Made by a program: the position numbers and the translations under genes. Under the pieces are notes generated by a model that searched no databases, was not told the DNA's origin, and saw only the letters and a program-made list of their open reading frames with translations. From the NCBI GenBank assembly GCA_002359895.1, contig DEOB01000010.1:318378-382377 (forward strand): a stretch of DNA of 64,000 nucleotides, written 5' to 3'. Positions 35,336 through 44,284 of this stretch are shown here, in pieces. The stretch's first letter is position 1. Every line of letters begins with the position of its first letter. The DNA comes from Stenotrophomonas sp. UBA2629 (GTDB lineage: Bacteria > Pseudomonadota > Gammaproteobacteria > Xanthomonadales > Xanthomonadaceae).

Positions 35336-35458
35336 GTAGTGCCGAGACGTGCTCGGCAGTCAGGCGTAACGTCTTATTGCCTGGAGCGGTGCCGGGTGGG
35401 GCTCGGCGGGTTGCCAGCTTGCATTGGCGGGCAGAGGCCGAGCAAGGCTCGGCACTAC
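35336..35458. repeat. SMAG-type REP pair
   Basis: A GTAG unit (GTAGTGCCGAGACGTGCTCG, from 35336) and an inverted unit ending in CTAC at 35458 (inverted: GTAGTGCCGAGCCTTGCTCG) are separated by about 75 bases. The pair sits between TonB receptor 2 and hexosaminidase 2, against the terminator. Confidence 0.8.
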
Positions 35459-35493
35459 AAAAAAAAACCGGGCCCGGAATGATCCAGGCCCGG
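35459..35493 (-). terminator. Intrinsic terminator downstream of TonB receptor 2
   Basis: On the minus strand CCGGGCC pairs with GGCCCGG (35487-35493 with 35468-35474) and is followed by nine T. It mirrors the terminator after receptor 1. Confidence 0.8.
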
Positions 35494-35532
35494 CGGGTCA
35501 CACTAACCGGCGATGGTGCGTGCCGGGATGGA

Positions 35533-38196
35533 TCAGAACTTGAAGCGGGCGTTCAAATAGTACTGGCGCCCGTTGCTGTAGAACGCAGACGGAATGTTCG
35601 AGGTCTGGTAGTACTTGTAAGTCGGGTCGTTAAGGTTCAGAGCATCCAGGCTGAAACTCAGCCAATCGGTGGCCTTGTAGCTGACCGAGGCCGACAGGGT
35701 GCCGAAGGCGTCCTGGTAGTACGGATCCGCACCCTTCGGGCCGATCAGGAAGTCGGAACGGTAGGTGTAGCCCACGCGGGCGCCGAAGACATCGTTCTCG
35801 AACCAGACGCCGATGTTGTAGGTGTCCTTCGAGTTGCCGATCAGGTTGTGGGTACCATCGCTCCACTGCCTGGAAGAGCTGCCGTCGGAGTAGGTGTAGT
35901 TGGCATCAATACCGAAGTTGTCGCCGATCGGCTGCTGATAGGCCACTTCATAGCCACGTACCTGAGCGTCTGCGTTGAGCGGCATCGCGATCAGATAATT
36001 TTCCATCTGATTGGTCAACTCGCTGAACAGCATGCGGTTCTCGCTGCCGAAGGACACATAGTCCTTCATGTTCATCGAGAATGCGCCTACTGACAGCAGG
36101 CCGCGCGGCATGAAGTACCACTCCACGTTGACATCGAAGTTGGTCGACAGCGTCGGCTTCAGGTTGGGGTTGCCGCCGGCGCCGGTGCGGCTGGCGTCCG
36201 AACCACTGGCTGCACTACCCAAGGCAGAGTAATCGGGAAGGGTCTGGGTCTGCGACGCGGCAAAGCGCAGCACCAGGTCGTCAGCCAGGTCGAACTTGAA
36301 GTTGGCGCTGGGCAGCACGCGGCTGTGCTTGTTGTTGTACTTGACCAGGTTCCAGCTGCCGAACAGGCTGCTCACGTCCGGATTGACGGTTGCGGTCTGG
36401 TAGCTGTTGATGTCTTGATCGATGCTGACATAGCGCAGGCCGAAGTTACCGCTCCAGGCGTCGCCGGAGAAGTTGGCCTGCAGATAACCAGCCAAGTTCT
36501 TCTCGGCCACCTTCCACTCGGCGCCGTAGTTGTGGCGACCGGTCGGGCCGTCATTGTTCGACAGCCAGGTGGAGTTGTTGATGACTGCGTCCTTCAGCGT
36601 GGCGAAGGAGTAGTACCACAGGTCGCGCGGGAACTTGCCACCGATCGAGCTGGCAAAGCCGCTGGGGAAGTTGGCGACCGGCGAGCCCTCCAGCGCGCCC
36701 CAGATGTCGCCCGGAGAAGCGCCTTCCGGCGAGGTGGCTTCACGGGAGTGCTTGGCGTAGCGCAGGCCGAAGTCCAAGCTGTTGAGCAGGCCGCCGTTGT
36801 TGAAGTACTGGGTGAAGTCAGTGGTGAACCACTTTTCCTTGTCGACGGCCTTCACCTGCTGGTTGCCCCAGGTGCCGAAGCCATTGACGCCGGTCGGGCT
36901 GATGTCGCCGCCGACATTCCAGTCCATCGGTGAGCCAGCGCCTCGCGAGCTCCAGCTTGCGCCGCCGCCGGTGGCCAGACTCACTTCGGCGATGAACTGA
37001 CGCGGCGTGTTGCCAACACCCTTGGTGTTACCGGCCTGGAACTTGGCGGTCAGGTTGTCGTTGATCTGCCAGTCCGCATCCAAGGTGACGTACTGGGTCT
37101 TGGCGGTGGACTCACGGGCGATCATGTCGTAGACCGCGTAGTTGGTGCCCGGCTTGCCAGCATAGACAGCATCGGTCAGCACGCCATCTTTGATGGTGTA
37201 GCTGGTCGGAACTTCCATGCTGGCGAACGGTGCACCGCTGAACAGCGGGCCCATCATGAAGTTGCGGTTGTAGTTGTTGGCGTCGAGCTTGGAAGAAAAG
37301 CCTTCCACGCCGATGGTGAAGTTGTCGGCCGGCTTGAACTGCACTGCCAACAGACCTCCCTTGCGCTCGCGGGTCTGTTCGAACAGGGTCGAACCCACCA
37401 GAATCGGGGCCAATACTCCTGCCAGGTTCGGATCGGCCAGGGCGGCGTCGGAGTCGGCGGCAATGCGGCCAAAGCCCGACGGCATTTCCTGCGCTTCACG
37501 GCGCAGTTCGCGCTTCTGGCTGAATGCCTGCACCATCACGCCGAAGTTGCCCGCGTCGTTCTTGTAGTTGAACAGGCCCGACAGCTGCGGATCGTTGGAC
37601 TTGGCCTGGTCTGAACGTACCATGCCGATCGATGCTTCAGCGGTGATCTGGTTGGCGAATTCCAACGGCTTGCGGGTGATGATATTGATCGAGCCAGTGG
37701 TGCCGCCGTCCTGCAGTTTGGCCTGCGAGGACTTGTAGACTTCCACCGAGCGGACCAACTCTGACGGCAGCAGCGAATAGCTAACGCTACGACCAACATT
37801 GTTGCCCTGACTGAGCACGAACCAATCGGCCGAGCCGACGGTGTGGCCGTTGATCAGGGTCTGGGTGAGGCTGTTGCTTGTGCCACGCAGGCTGACGCGG
37901 TCGGCTTCGTCGAAACCGCCTTCATCGGCCGAGGACGAACTGATGTTCACGCCTGGCAGGCGCTGCAGGGTGTCGGCCACGTTGTGCGCCGGCAGCTTGC
38001 CGACATCCTCAGCGGTTACCACTTCCACGCGCGCGTTCGCCTCGCGCTTGGTGTCCAGCGATTTTTCCATCGAGCCACGGATACCCGTGACGGTCACGGT
38101 ATCCAGGTCGGTGGCATTCTGGGGCACTTCCTGCGCGTGGGCACTGAAAGCAAGGCAGCTGACGATCGCTGCAGAAAGCAGGGTCTTGCGATGCAT
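35533..38196 (-). CDS. TonB-dependent receptor, chito-oligosaccharide type (copy 2)
   Basis: The receptor is 887 aa. The signal peptide is MHRKTLLSAAIVSCLAFSAHA. The N-terminus has DLDTVTVTGIRGS, and the plug shows LPAHNVADTLQRLPGVNISS and VSLRGTSNSLTQTLINGHTV. The barrel ends with terminal Phe in YLNARFKF. The signal and plug entry resemble receptor 1, while the barrel is clearly different, suggesting a different glycan. GAGGAGAG precedes the ATG. The kinase copy 2 ends 89 bases upstream, so the two are likely co-transcribed. Confidence 0.9.
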   Translation of the reverse strand: MHRKTLLSAAIVSCLAFSAHAQEVPQNATDLDTVTVTGIRGSMEKSLDTKREANARVEVVTAEDVGKLPAHNVADTLQRLPGVNISSSSADEGGFDEADRVSLRGTSNSLTQTLINGHTVGSADWFVLSQGNNVGRSVSYSLLPSELVRSVEVYKSSQAKLQDGGTTGSINIITRKPLEFANQITAEASIGMVRSDQAKSNDPQLSGLFNYKNDAGNFGVMVQAFSQKRELRREAQEMPSGFGRIAADSDAALADPNLAGVLAPILVGSTLFEQTRERKGGLLAVQFKPADNFTIGVEGFSSKLDANNYNRNFMMGPLFSGAPFASMEVPTSYTIKDGVLTDAVYAGKPGTNYAVYDMIARESTAKTQYVTLDADWQINDNLTAKFQAGNTKGVGNTPRQFIAEVSLATGGGASWSSRGAGSPMDWNVGGDISPTGVNGFGTWGNQQVKAVDKEKWFTTDFTQYFNNGGLLNSLDFGLRYAKHSREATSPEGASPGDIWGALEGSPVANFPSGFASSIGGKFPRDLWYYSFATLKDAVINNSTWLSNNDGPTGRHNYGAEWKVAEKNLAGYLQANFSGDAWSGNFGLRYVSIDQDINSYQTATVNPDVSSLFGSWNLVKYNNKHSRVLPSANFKFDLADDLVLRFAASQTQTLPDYSALGSAASGSDASRTGAGGNPNLKPTLSTNFDVNVEWYFMPRGLLSVGAFSMNMKDYVSFGSENRMLFSELTNQMENYLIAMPLNADAQVRGYEVAYQQPIGDNFGIDANYTYSDGSSSRQWSDGTHNLIGNSKDTYNIGVWFENDVFGARVGYTYRSDFLIGPKGADPYYQDAFGTLSASVSYKATDWLSFSLDALNLNDPTYKYYQTSNIPSAFYSNGRQYYLNARFKF

Positions 38197-38285
38197 GTTG
38201 TCTCTCCTCAACATCGGGTTGGATGGCACGGGTGTGCCGCGGTATTCGTGTCGCTTTACTGCGGTACTGCTGGTGGATCTGTTGC

Positions 38286-39320
38286 TTATGCTGCGAAGGC
38301 TTCTGTTGCCTTCTTTTCCAGATACCAACTGGCGGCGCCGATGACGCCCAGTTGCCCGTGCTCTACCAGCTTCACGGGAATGCTTTGCAACGCCTTGGTC
38401 ATCGGCCCCTTGTTGAGGAAGCGTTCGACGAAGGTGCTGTTCAAAAGGAATTGGCTGATCTTGGGCAGGATGCCGCCAGCCAGATAGATGCCGCCCTGCA
38501 CGCCATACAGCAGGGCCATGTCGCCGATGGCCGAGCCGAGGATTCCGCAGAACAGCTGCAGGGTTTCCACGGCCAGCGGGTCGCTGCCATCACAGGCGGC
38601 GGCACTCACTGCATCGGGTGTTACGTGTGTGGGCGCGACGCCGCGCACTGCACACAGTGCGTTGTACAGATTGAGCAGGCCGGGGCCGGACAGCGCATGT
38701 TCGATGGAGACGTGGCTGTGTTCGCGCAGCATCTCCTGCAGCACGGCCAGTTCCAGTTCGGTGGTGGCGGCAAGCGAAGCCTGGCCGGCTTCGGTGGCCA
38801 GCACCACGGAACGGTTGCCGAGCGGAATCCACACCGCCGCGCCCAAACCGGTGCCGGGGCCGATGACCAACGTCGGCCCGCGCGGCGCTTCGGCCGGGCC
38901 GGTCAGCTGCAGCACTTGGCTGGCGCTGACGTGGGCGGCGGCGTGGGCAACGGCTTCAAAGTCGTTCACCAGATGCACGGACTCGAAACCCAGGTCCTGG
39001 CGGATGTGGTTGGACGACAGTGGCCAGGGCAGGTTGGCAGTGATCACCGTGCCATCGGGCAGGGCATAGCCGGCGGTGGCGATGATGCAGTCACTGACAG
39101 CCTGGGTATGGCTGGTGAAGTCACTCAGGATCGCGCTGAGGCTGGGGTAATCGGCGCAGCGGTACTTGCGGTAGGACAGCACATCTATGGCATGCCCTTC
39201 AGTCGTACCCGGCTGGATCAAACCAACACGGACGTGGGTGCCGCCGACATCAGCGGCAAAGAACGGCCGCGCGGCGTAGTCGTGACGAGGGCTCTGCAGG
39301 GGGGGGACGACAGCTGTCAC
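38286..39320 (-). CDS. Glk-type sugar kinase, probable N-acetylglucosamine kinase (copy 2)
   Basis: It is 344 aa and of the PF02685 family, with ADVGGTHVRVGL near residue 23, HLVNDFEAVAHAA and GPGTGLGAAVW. It is closely similar to copy 1 through most of its length and nearly identical in DNA over the last 160 bases of shared 3' sequence. The start is a GTG at 39320; a slightly different start is possible. Promoter and operator lie about 70 bases upstream. The substrate GlcNAc is inferred from the nag context. Confidence 0.86.
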   Translation of the reverse strand: MTAVVPPLQSPRHDYAARPFFAADVGGTHVRVGLIQPGTTEGHAIDVLSYRKYRCADYPSLSAILSDFTSHTQAVSDCIIATAGYALPDGTVITANLPWPLSSNHIRQDLGFESVHLVNDFEAVAHAAAHVSASQVLQLTGPAEAPRGPTLVIGPGTGLGAAVWIPLGNRSVVLATEAGQASLAATTELELAVLQEMLREHSHVSIEHALSGPGLLNLYNALCAVRGVAPTHVTPDAVSAAACDGSDPLAVETLQLFCGILGSAIGDMALLYGVQGGIYLAGGILPKISQFLLNSTFVERFLNKGPMTKALQSIPVKLVEHGQLGVIGAASWYLEKKATEAFAA

Positions 39321-39387
39321 TCGATTTCCCTATGGCGATGGCCAGCGCCCGACAGGACGCCATTGGGGGGCGAGTCTGTAACTCCTC

Positions 39388-39401
39388 TGACAACGATGTC
39401 A
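39388..39401. promoter_or_regulatory. Candidate NagR operator at kinase 2 promoter
   Basis: TGACAACGATGTCA is identical to the kinase 1 site. On the minus strand it overlaps TTGACA (39402-39397); a weak TACAGA could be the -10 at 16-bp spacing. The start codon is about 70 bases downstream. Confidence 0.72.
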
Positions 39402-39587
39402 ACGAATAATTGAAAGTTTCGTTGCTGCACTGCAACGCTTCTGCGCAAACCATGCAGTGGACATATTTGTTACATCCGATAAGGTCATCTACGTTGAATC
39501 AAGGGTTTTCAGGGCAAAACCCTGTGTGGCTCGGCCTCAGGCGCGTTTGAGGCGATGGTGCGGCGTTCTGCTGGCTCGTGCGTGTTG

Positions 39588-39633
39588 TTGACAAACCCGC
39601 CGGCAGCAAACAATAAATGTGACAACGTTGTTC
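39588..39633 (+). promoter_or_regulatory. nagP promoter with candidate NagR operator
   Basis: TTGACA (39588-39593) is followed after 17 bases by CAATAA (39611-39616). TGACAACGTTGTTC (39620-39633) lies over the expected transcription start, with the centre AACGTT fully palindromic. The operator position suggests repression by the LacI-family regulator encoded in the same operon. Confidence 0.72.
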
Positions 39634-39687
39634 CCACACGATCACTGACGGCCTGTTCCGTTTCCCGCATTTGCAGGAGCCTTACCC

Positions 39688-40977
39688 ATGTCTGCTGTCC
39701 CCGCCACATCGCCGCGTGCCAGCACGGCATCGTCCATCGCCATCGTTGGCGTGCTGTTTTTCATCATTGGCTTCTGTACCTGGATCAATGGCCCGCTGAT
39801 CACCTTCGTGCGGCTGGCATTTGATGTCAGCGAGGTATCGGCCTTCCTGGTATTGATGGTGTTTTACCTGTCGTATTTCTTCCTTGCACTGCCGGCCTCG
39901 ATGATCCTCAGCCGCACGGGCATGAAGAAAGGCCTGGCCCTGAGCTTGGCGGTGATGGCAGTGGGGGCCATGTTGTTTGGCGAATTTGCTACCCGCCGCT
40001 GGTTCGGCGGCGCGCTCGGCGGCCTGTTCGTCATTGGTGGCGGCATGGCGCTGCTGCAGACGGCGGTCAATCCCTACATCAGCATCCTCGGCCCGATTGA
40101 AGGGGCGGCACAGCGCATCGCATTGATGGGCATCTGCAACAAGGTTGCCGGCATCCTCGCACCGGTGGTGATTGGTTCGCTGGTGCTGCACGGTATTGGT
40201 GATCTGGAAACCCAGGTGCAGGCAGCCGATGCCGCCACCAAGGCCGAGCTGCTCAATACCTTTGCCGCCAAGATCCATACCCCCTACATGATCATTGCCG
40301 GCGTGCTGCTGTTGGTGGCGGTGGGTGTGCTGTTCTCGCCGCTGCCGGAAATCCAGGCCGATCAGGCCAATGCCGTGGTCAATGATGGCAAGGCCGAGAA
40401 GAGCAGCATTTTCCAGTTCCCGCATCTGTGGCTGGGCGTGCTCTGTCTGTTTGTTTACGTGGGTGTGGAAGTGATGGCCGGCGATGCCATCGGCACCTAC
40501 GGCAATGCTTTCGGTCTGCCGCTGGACCAGACCAAACTGTTCACCTCGTACACCCTGTTTGCGATGCTGGTCGGCTACATCGTTGGCCTGCTGCTGATCC
40601 CGCGCTTCATCTCGCAGGAAAAATACCTGGCCGTGTCGGCGGTGATGGGTGTGGTGTTCACGTTGGGTGCGTTCCTCACCCACGGCTATATCTCGGTGGG
40701 CTTTGTCGCCGCACTGGGCTTTGCCAATGCCATGATGTGGCCGGCGATTTTCCCGCTGGCAATCCGCAGCCTGGGTCGTTTCACCCAGATTGGCTCGGCC
40801 CTGCTGGTGATGGGTATTGCCGGCGGCGCGATCATCCCGCAGGCCTTTGCCCTGCTCAAGCACGCGTACCCGGAACACTTCCAGCTGGTGTTCGCGGCAC
40901 TGATGATCCCCTGCTACCTCTACATCCTGTATTTCGGCACGGTGGGGCACAAGGCGGGCGCGGCACGTGGCGGCTGA
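39688..40977 (+). CDS. nagP: N-acetylglucosamine MFS transporter NagP
   Basis: This inner-membrane permease is of the FucP-type major facilitator family, 429 aa with about 12 membrane segments. Recognisable parts are FFIIGFCTWINGPLI, GGMALLQTAVNPYISILGP, YVGVEVMAGDAIGTYGNAFG and the late MMWPAIFPLAIRSLGRFT. GGAGC lies about 10 bases before the ATG. It heads the plus-strand nag operon. The GlcNAc substrate is inferred from the catabolic genes that follow and from the Shewanella and Xanthomonas homologues. Confidence 0.92.
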   Translation: MSAVPATSPRASTASSIAIVGVLFFIIGFCTWINGPLITFVRLAFDVSEVSAFLVLMVFYLSYFFLALPASMILSRTGMKKGLALSLAVMAVGAMLFGEFATRRWFGGALGGLFVIGGGMALLQTAVNPYISILGPIEGAAQRIALMGICNKVAGILAPVVIGSLVLHGIGDLETQVQAADAATKAELLNTFAAKIHTPYMIIAGVLLLVAVGVLFSPLPEIQADQANAVVNDGKAEKSSIFQFPHLWLGVLCLFVYVGVEVMAGDAIGTYGNAFGLPLDQTKLFTSYTLFAMLVGYIVGLLLIPRFISQEKYLAVSAVMGVVFTLGAFLTHGYISVGFVAALGFANAMMWPAIFPLAIRSLGRFTQIGSALLVMGIAGGAIIPQAFALLKHAYPEHFQLVFAALMIPCYLYILYFGTVGHKAGAARGG

Positions 40978-41020
40978 ATCGAGCATCATGGCGGCCATCA
41001 AGCCAGCGCAGGAACCGGTT

Positions 41021-42097
41021 ATGCGTAGACCCACCATCAAGGATGTTGCCGAGCGTGCCAAGGTATCGTTGAAGACCGTCTCACGGGTCATCAACAACGA
41101 GCCTTCAGTAATGCAGGCCACCCGTGCGCGCGTGCTGCGCGCCGTGGCCGAGCTGGATTACGAGCCCGATCCGTCAGCCCGCAATCTTCGAAGCAACACC
41201 ACCTTCGTGATCGGGCTGGTGTACGACAACCCCAATCCGTACCACATCATCGGTGTGCAGAACGGTGTGCTCTCGGCCTGCCGCGAAACCGGATTCGGCC
41301 TGCAGATTCACCCGTGTGATTCCACCTCGCCGATGCTGGCCGAAGAACTGGCCGACTGGGTGCAGCGCTCGCGCCTGGCCGGCCTGGTGCTGACCGCGCC
41401 CATGTCCGAACGCCCGGAACTGGTGGCCGCGCTCAATGCGCGTGGCATCAAGACCGTGCGCATCATTGCTGCCACCGAAGACCCCGGCGATGGTCCGTGC
41501 GTATTCGTTGATGACCGCGATGCCGCTTACGAAATCACCGAGCACCTGATCCAGCTGGGTCACCAGCGCATCGGCTTCCTGTGGGGCGGCACCTCGCACC
41601 ATTCCAGTGGCGAGCGCTATGCCGGCTACGAAGCGGCGCTGAAGGATTACGGCATTTCGCTGGACAAGCACCTGGTGATTCCGGGTGATTACACCTTCGA
41701 CGACGGTTTCCGTGGCGCGCGCCGACTGTTGGCCCTGCGCGAGCCGCCCACCGCCATTTTTGGTTCCAACGACGAAATTGCCGCCGGCGTGTTGGCCGCG
41801 GCCAATTCGGCCGGTTTGAACGTGCCTTACGACCTGTCCATTGCCGGTTTCGAGGACAGCCCGTTCTCACGCCAGTCCTGGCCTGCGCTGACCACCGCCA
41901 AGCAGGCGACTGGCGACATTGCCCGACACGCGGCGCGGCTGTTGATCAGCCAGTTGCGCAGCGATGCCTACGACGACACACCGCTGCAACTGCAGAACCA
42001 AGGCTTCGTGCCGCAGCTGGTGGTACGTGGCTCCACCGCGCCGTTGCGCCAGCAATCCTCGCGACCTCCTTCATTCCCCCCCGACCTTACCGAGTAA
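41021..42097 (+). CDS. nagR: LacI-family transcriptional regulator NagR
   Basis: The product is 358 aa. The N-terminal helix-turn-helix IKDVAERAKVSLKTVSRVIN is followed by the hinge and a periplasmic-binding-protein-like effector domain (FVIGLVYDNPNPYHIIGVQN, AIFGSNDEIAAGVLAAA, DLSIAGFEDSPFSRQSWPAL). The ATG at 41021 has AGGAA 6 bases upstream and starts at the conserved RRPTIKD; GTG 40967 and ATG 40988 are in-frame alternatives. It likely represses the nagP operon and both kinase-led modules through the shared operators. The effector is probably GlcNAc-6-phosphate or a related sugar phosphate. Confidence 0.93.
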   Translation: MRRPTIKDVAERAKVSLKTVSRVINNEPSVMQATRARVLRAVAELDYEPDPSARNLRSNTTFVIGLVYDNPNPYHIIGVQNGVLSACRETGFGLQIHPCDSTSPMLAEELADWVQRSRLAGLVLTAPMSERPELVAALNARGIKTVRIIAATEDPGDGPCVFVDDRDAAYEITEHLIQLGHQRIGFLWGGTSHHSSGERYAGYEAALKDYGISLDKHLVIPGDYTFDDGFRGARRLLALREPPTAIFGSNDEIAAGVLAAANSAGLNVPYDLSIAGFEDSPFSRQSWPALTTAKQATGDIARHAARLLISQLRSDAYDDTPLQLQNQGFVPQLVVRGSTAPLRQQSSRPPSFPPDLTE

Positions 42098-42103
42098 TGA
42101 TCC

Positions 42104-43132
42104 ATGGCACTGCCGAGTGAGACCGAAACCCTGATGTTCCGTGAGGCTGCCGAAAGCGCCTCCGTCATTGCCGCCCAGTTCGCCCGTAACCGTGAGGTGG
42201 TGCAGGCGTTGGCCGCCGACCTTCGGCAGAACCCGCCGCCGTTCGTGGTGACCTGCGCACGCGGCAGTTCCGATCACGCGGCAACGTATGGCAAGTACCT
42301 GTTCGAGACGCAGCTGGGGCTGGTGACCGCCTCGGCATCGCCGTCGGTGGGTTCGGTCTACGAAGCACCGTTGCAGGTGCGCGATGCGCTGTACATCGTG
42401 ATTTCGCAGTCGGGCAAGAGCCCGGACCTGCTGCGCAACGCCGAGGTCGCCAAGGCCGGTGGCGCGCGCGTGGTGGCGCTGGTCAATGTTGAAGACTCAC
42501 CGCTCGCATTGCTGGCCGACACCGTCATCCCGTTGGGCGCAGGCGTCGAGCGCAGCGTTGCTGCCACCAAGAGCTATCTCGCCTCGCTGGCAGCGCTGCT
42601 GCAGCTGGGTGCGTACTGGAAGAACGATCCGCAGTTGATCGCCGCACTCGACGCATTGCCGGCCGCCATGTCCAAAGCATGGGAATGCGACTGGACGGCA
42701 GTGACCGATGGTTTGGTCGATGCGCACAACCTGTTCGTACTGGGCCGTGGCCCGGGCTTGGCCGCTGCACAGGAAGCCGCACTCAAGTTCAAGGAAACCT
42801 GCGGCCTGCATGCCGAAGGCTACAGCTCGGCCGAAGTGAAGCACGGCCCGATGGCGCTGGTAGGCAAGGATTTCCCGGTGCTGGCATTCGCCCAGCCCGA
42901 TGAAACCGGCAGCGGCACGCGTGCCGTGGCCGAAGAGTTTGCCGCGCGTGGCGCGCAGGTGTGGCTGGCCGGCGAGGGCGGCAGTCTGCCGACCGTGGCC
43001 GCACCGCATGCACTGTGCGCACCGCTGCTGATCATCCAAAGTTTCTACCGCGCGATCAACGCGCTGGCGCTGCGCCGTGGCAACAACCCGGATCTGCCGC
43101 CGCATCTGAACAAGGTCACGGAAACGGTCTGA
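42104..43132 (+). CDS. nagB-II: Glucosamine-6-phosphate deaminase, SIS type (NagB-II)
   Basis: It converts glucosamine-6-phosphate to fructose-6-phosphate and ammonia. The 342-aa protein has two SIS domains like the isomerase half of GlmS, without the glutaminase half. Motifs are CARGSSDHAATYGKYL, SQSGKSPDLL, ERSVAATKSYLASL, FVLGRGPGLAAAQEAALKFK and AEVKHGPMAL. It replaces the unrelated NagB of enteric bacteria. It starts 6 bases after nagR and its stop overlaps the nagA ATG (TGATG). Confidence 0.93.
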   Translation: MALPSETETLMFREAAESASVIAAQFARNREVVQALAADLRQNPPPFVVTCARGSSDHAATYGKYLFETQLGLVTASASPSVGSVYEAPLQVRDALYIVISQSGKSPDLLRNAEVAKAGGARVVALVNVEDSPLALLADTVIPLGAGVERSVAATKSYLASLAALLQLGAYWKNDPQLIAALDALPAAMSKAWECDWTAVTDGLVDAHNLFVLGRGPGLAAAQEAALKFKETCGLHAEGYSSAEVKHGPMALVGKDFPVLAFAQPDETGSGTRAVAEEFAARGAQVWLAGEGGSLPTVAAPHALCAPLLIIQSFYRAINALALRRGNNPDLPPHLNKVTETV

Positions 43133-44274
43133 TGAAAACGGTATTGCGCAACGGCCGCATTCTTGCCGGCGATGACTTCCGTGACGATGTTGCGGTGCTG
43201 ATCGAAGACGGCCGCGTGCTTGCGGTTGTCGCGGCTGATGACGCAGCCGTTGCCAGTGCTGAAACGCAGGTGGACCTGGGCGGCGGCTGGCTGCTGCCCG
43301 GTTTCATTGACGCGCAGGTCAATGGCGGTGGCGGCGCGTTGTTCAACAACCAGACCGACGTGGATGCACTGCGCACCATCATGGCCGGGCACCGCAAGTA
43401 CGGCACCACCGGCATGCTGCCGACGCTGATCAGCGACGATGTCGAGGTGATGGCGCAGGCCGTGCAGGCCACGCGGGAGGCCATCGCGGCCAAGGTGCCG
43501 GGCGTGCTCGGCATCCATCTGGAAGGCCCGTACATTGCACCCGCGCGCAAAGGCACGCACGACGCCGGCAAATTCCGTGTGCCAGATGCCGATGAAGTAC
43601 GCATGGCGACCGCGTTGGATAACGGCGTCACCCTGATCACGCTCGCCCCCGAGCGCGTGCCGGTGGAAACCATTGAGCAGATGGTGGCCAACGGCGCCAT
43701 CGTGGCCGCCGGCCACACCGCCGGCACGTATGCGGAAATCCGCGCGGGCCTTGATGCAGGTGTCACCGGTTTCACGCATCTGTACAACGCGATGTCGCCG
43801 CTGCAGGGGCGTGAGCCCGGTGCGGTGGGCGCGGCATTGGAAGATGCACAGAGCTGGTGCGGTGTGATTGTTGACGGTGTGCACGTGCATCCGTCGAGCC
43901 TGCGGGTGGCGCTGGCCGCCAAGCCGCGCGGCAAAGTGTTTCTGGTCACCGACGCGATGCCGATGGTGGGGTCCGACAACCCGGCGTTCGAGTTGTATGG
44001 CGAGGTGATCACCGCCGTGGATGGCGTGGTGCGCAACGCTGCCGGTTCGCTGGCGGGTTCGGCATTGGACATGGCAACGGCCGTGCGCAACACGGTCAAC
44101 CTGGTCGGGCTGCCGCTGGCGGAGGCATCGCGTATGGCCTCCACGTACCCGGCACAGTTCCTGCGGCTGGGTGACCGCTACGGGCATATCGCACCGGGCT
44201 ACCAAGCGGACTTCGTGTTGTTGGATCAGGACCTGCAGGTGCAGGCGACCTGGATCGCCGGCGCGCGCGACTGA
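43132..44274 (+). CDS. nagA: N-acetylglucosamine-6-phosphate deacetylase
   Basis: It removes acetate from GlcNAc-6-phosphate in the cytosol. The amidohydrolase is 380 aa. Metal and substrate motifs are LPGFIDAQVNGGGG, GIHLEGPYIAPARKGTHD, VAAGHTAGTYAEI, FTHLYNAMSPLQGREPG and FLVTDAMPMVG. The ATG at 43132 shares bases with the nagB-II stop. It is followed by nagX after 10 bases. Product flows to NagB-II. Confidence 0.96.
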   Translation: MKTVLRNGRILAGDDFRDDVAVLIEDGRVLAVVAADDAAVASAETQVDLGGGWLLPGFIDAQVNGGGGALFNNQTDVDALRTIMAGHRKYGTTGMLPTLISDDVEVMAQAVQATREAIAAKVPGVLGIHLEGPYIAPARKGTHDAGKFRVPDADEVRMATALDNGVTLITLAPERVPVETIEQMVANGAIVAAGHTAGTYAEIRAGLDAGVTGFTHLYNAMSPLQGREPGAVGAALEDAQSWCGVIVDGVHVHPSSLRVALAAKPRGKVFLVTDAMPMVGSDNPAFELYGEVITAVDGVVRNAAGSLAGSALDMATAVRNTVNLVGLPLAEASRMASTYPAQFLRLGDRYGHIAPGYQADFVLLDQDLQVQATWIAGARD

Positions 44275-44284
44275 GCCTTGGCGC

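Larger units (their letters stand above)
39321..39687. other. Divergent promoter region between kinase 2 and nagP
   Basis: These 367 bases hold no gene. They contain one operator for each direction (39388-39401 and 39620-39633) and matching -35 elements. The region between is AT-richer than the genes and shows no other feature I can name. Confidence 0.7.
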
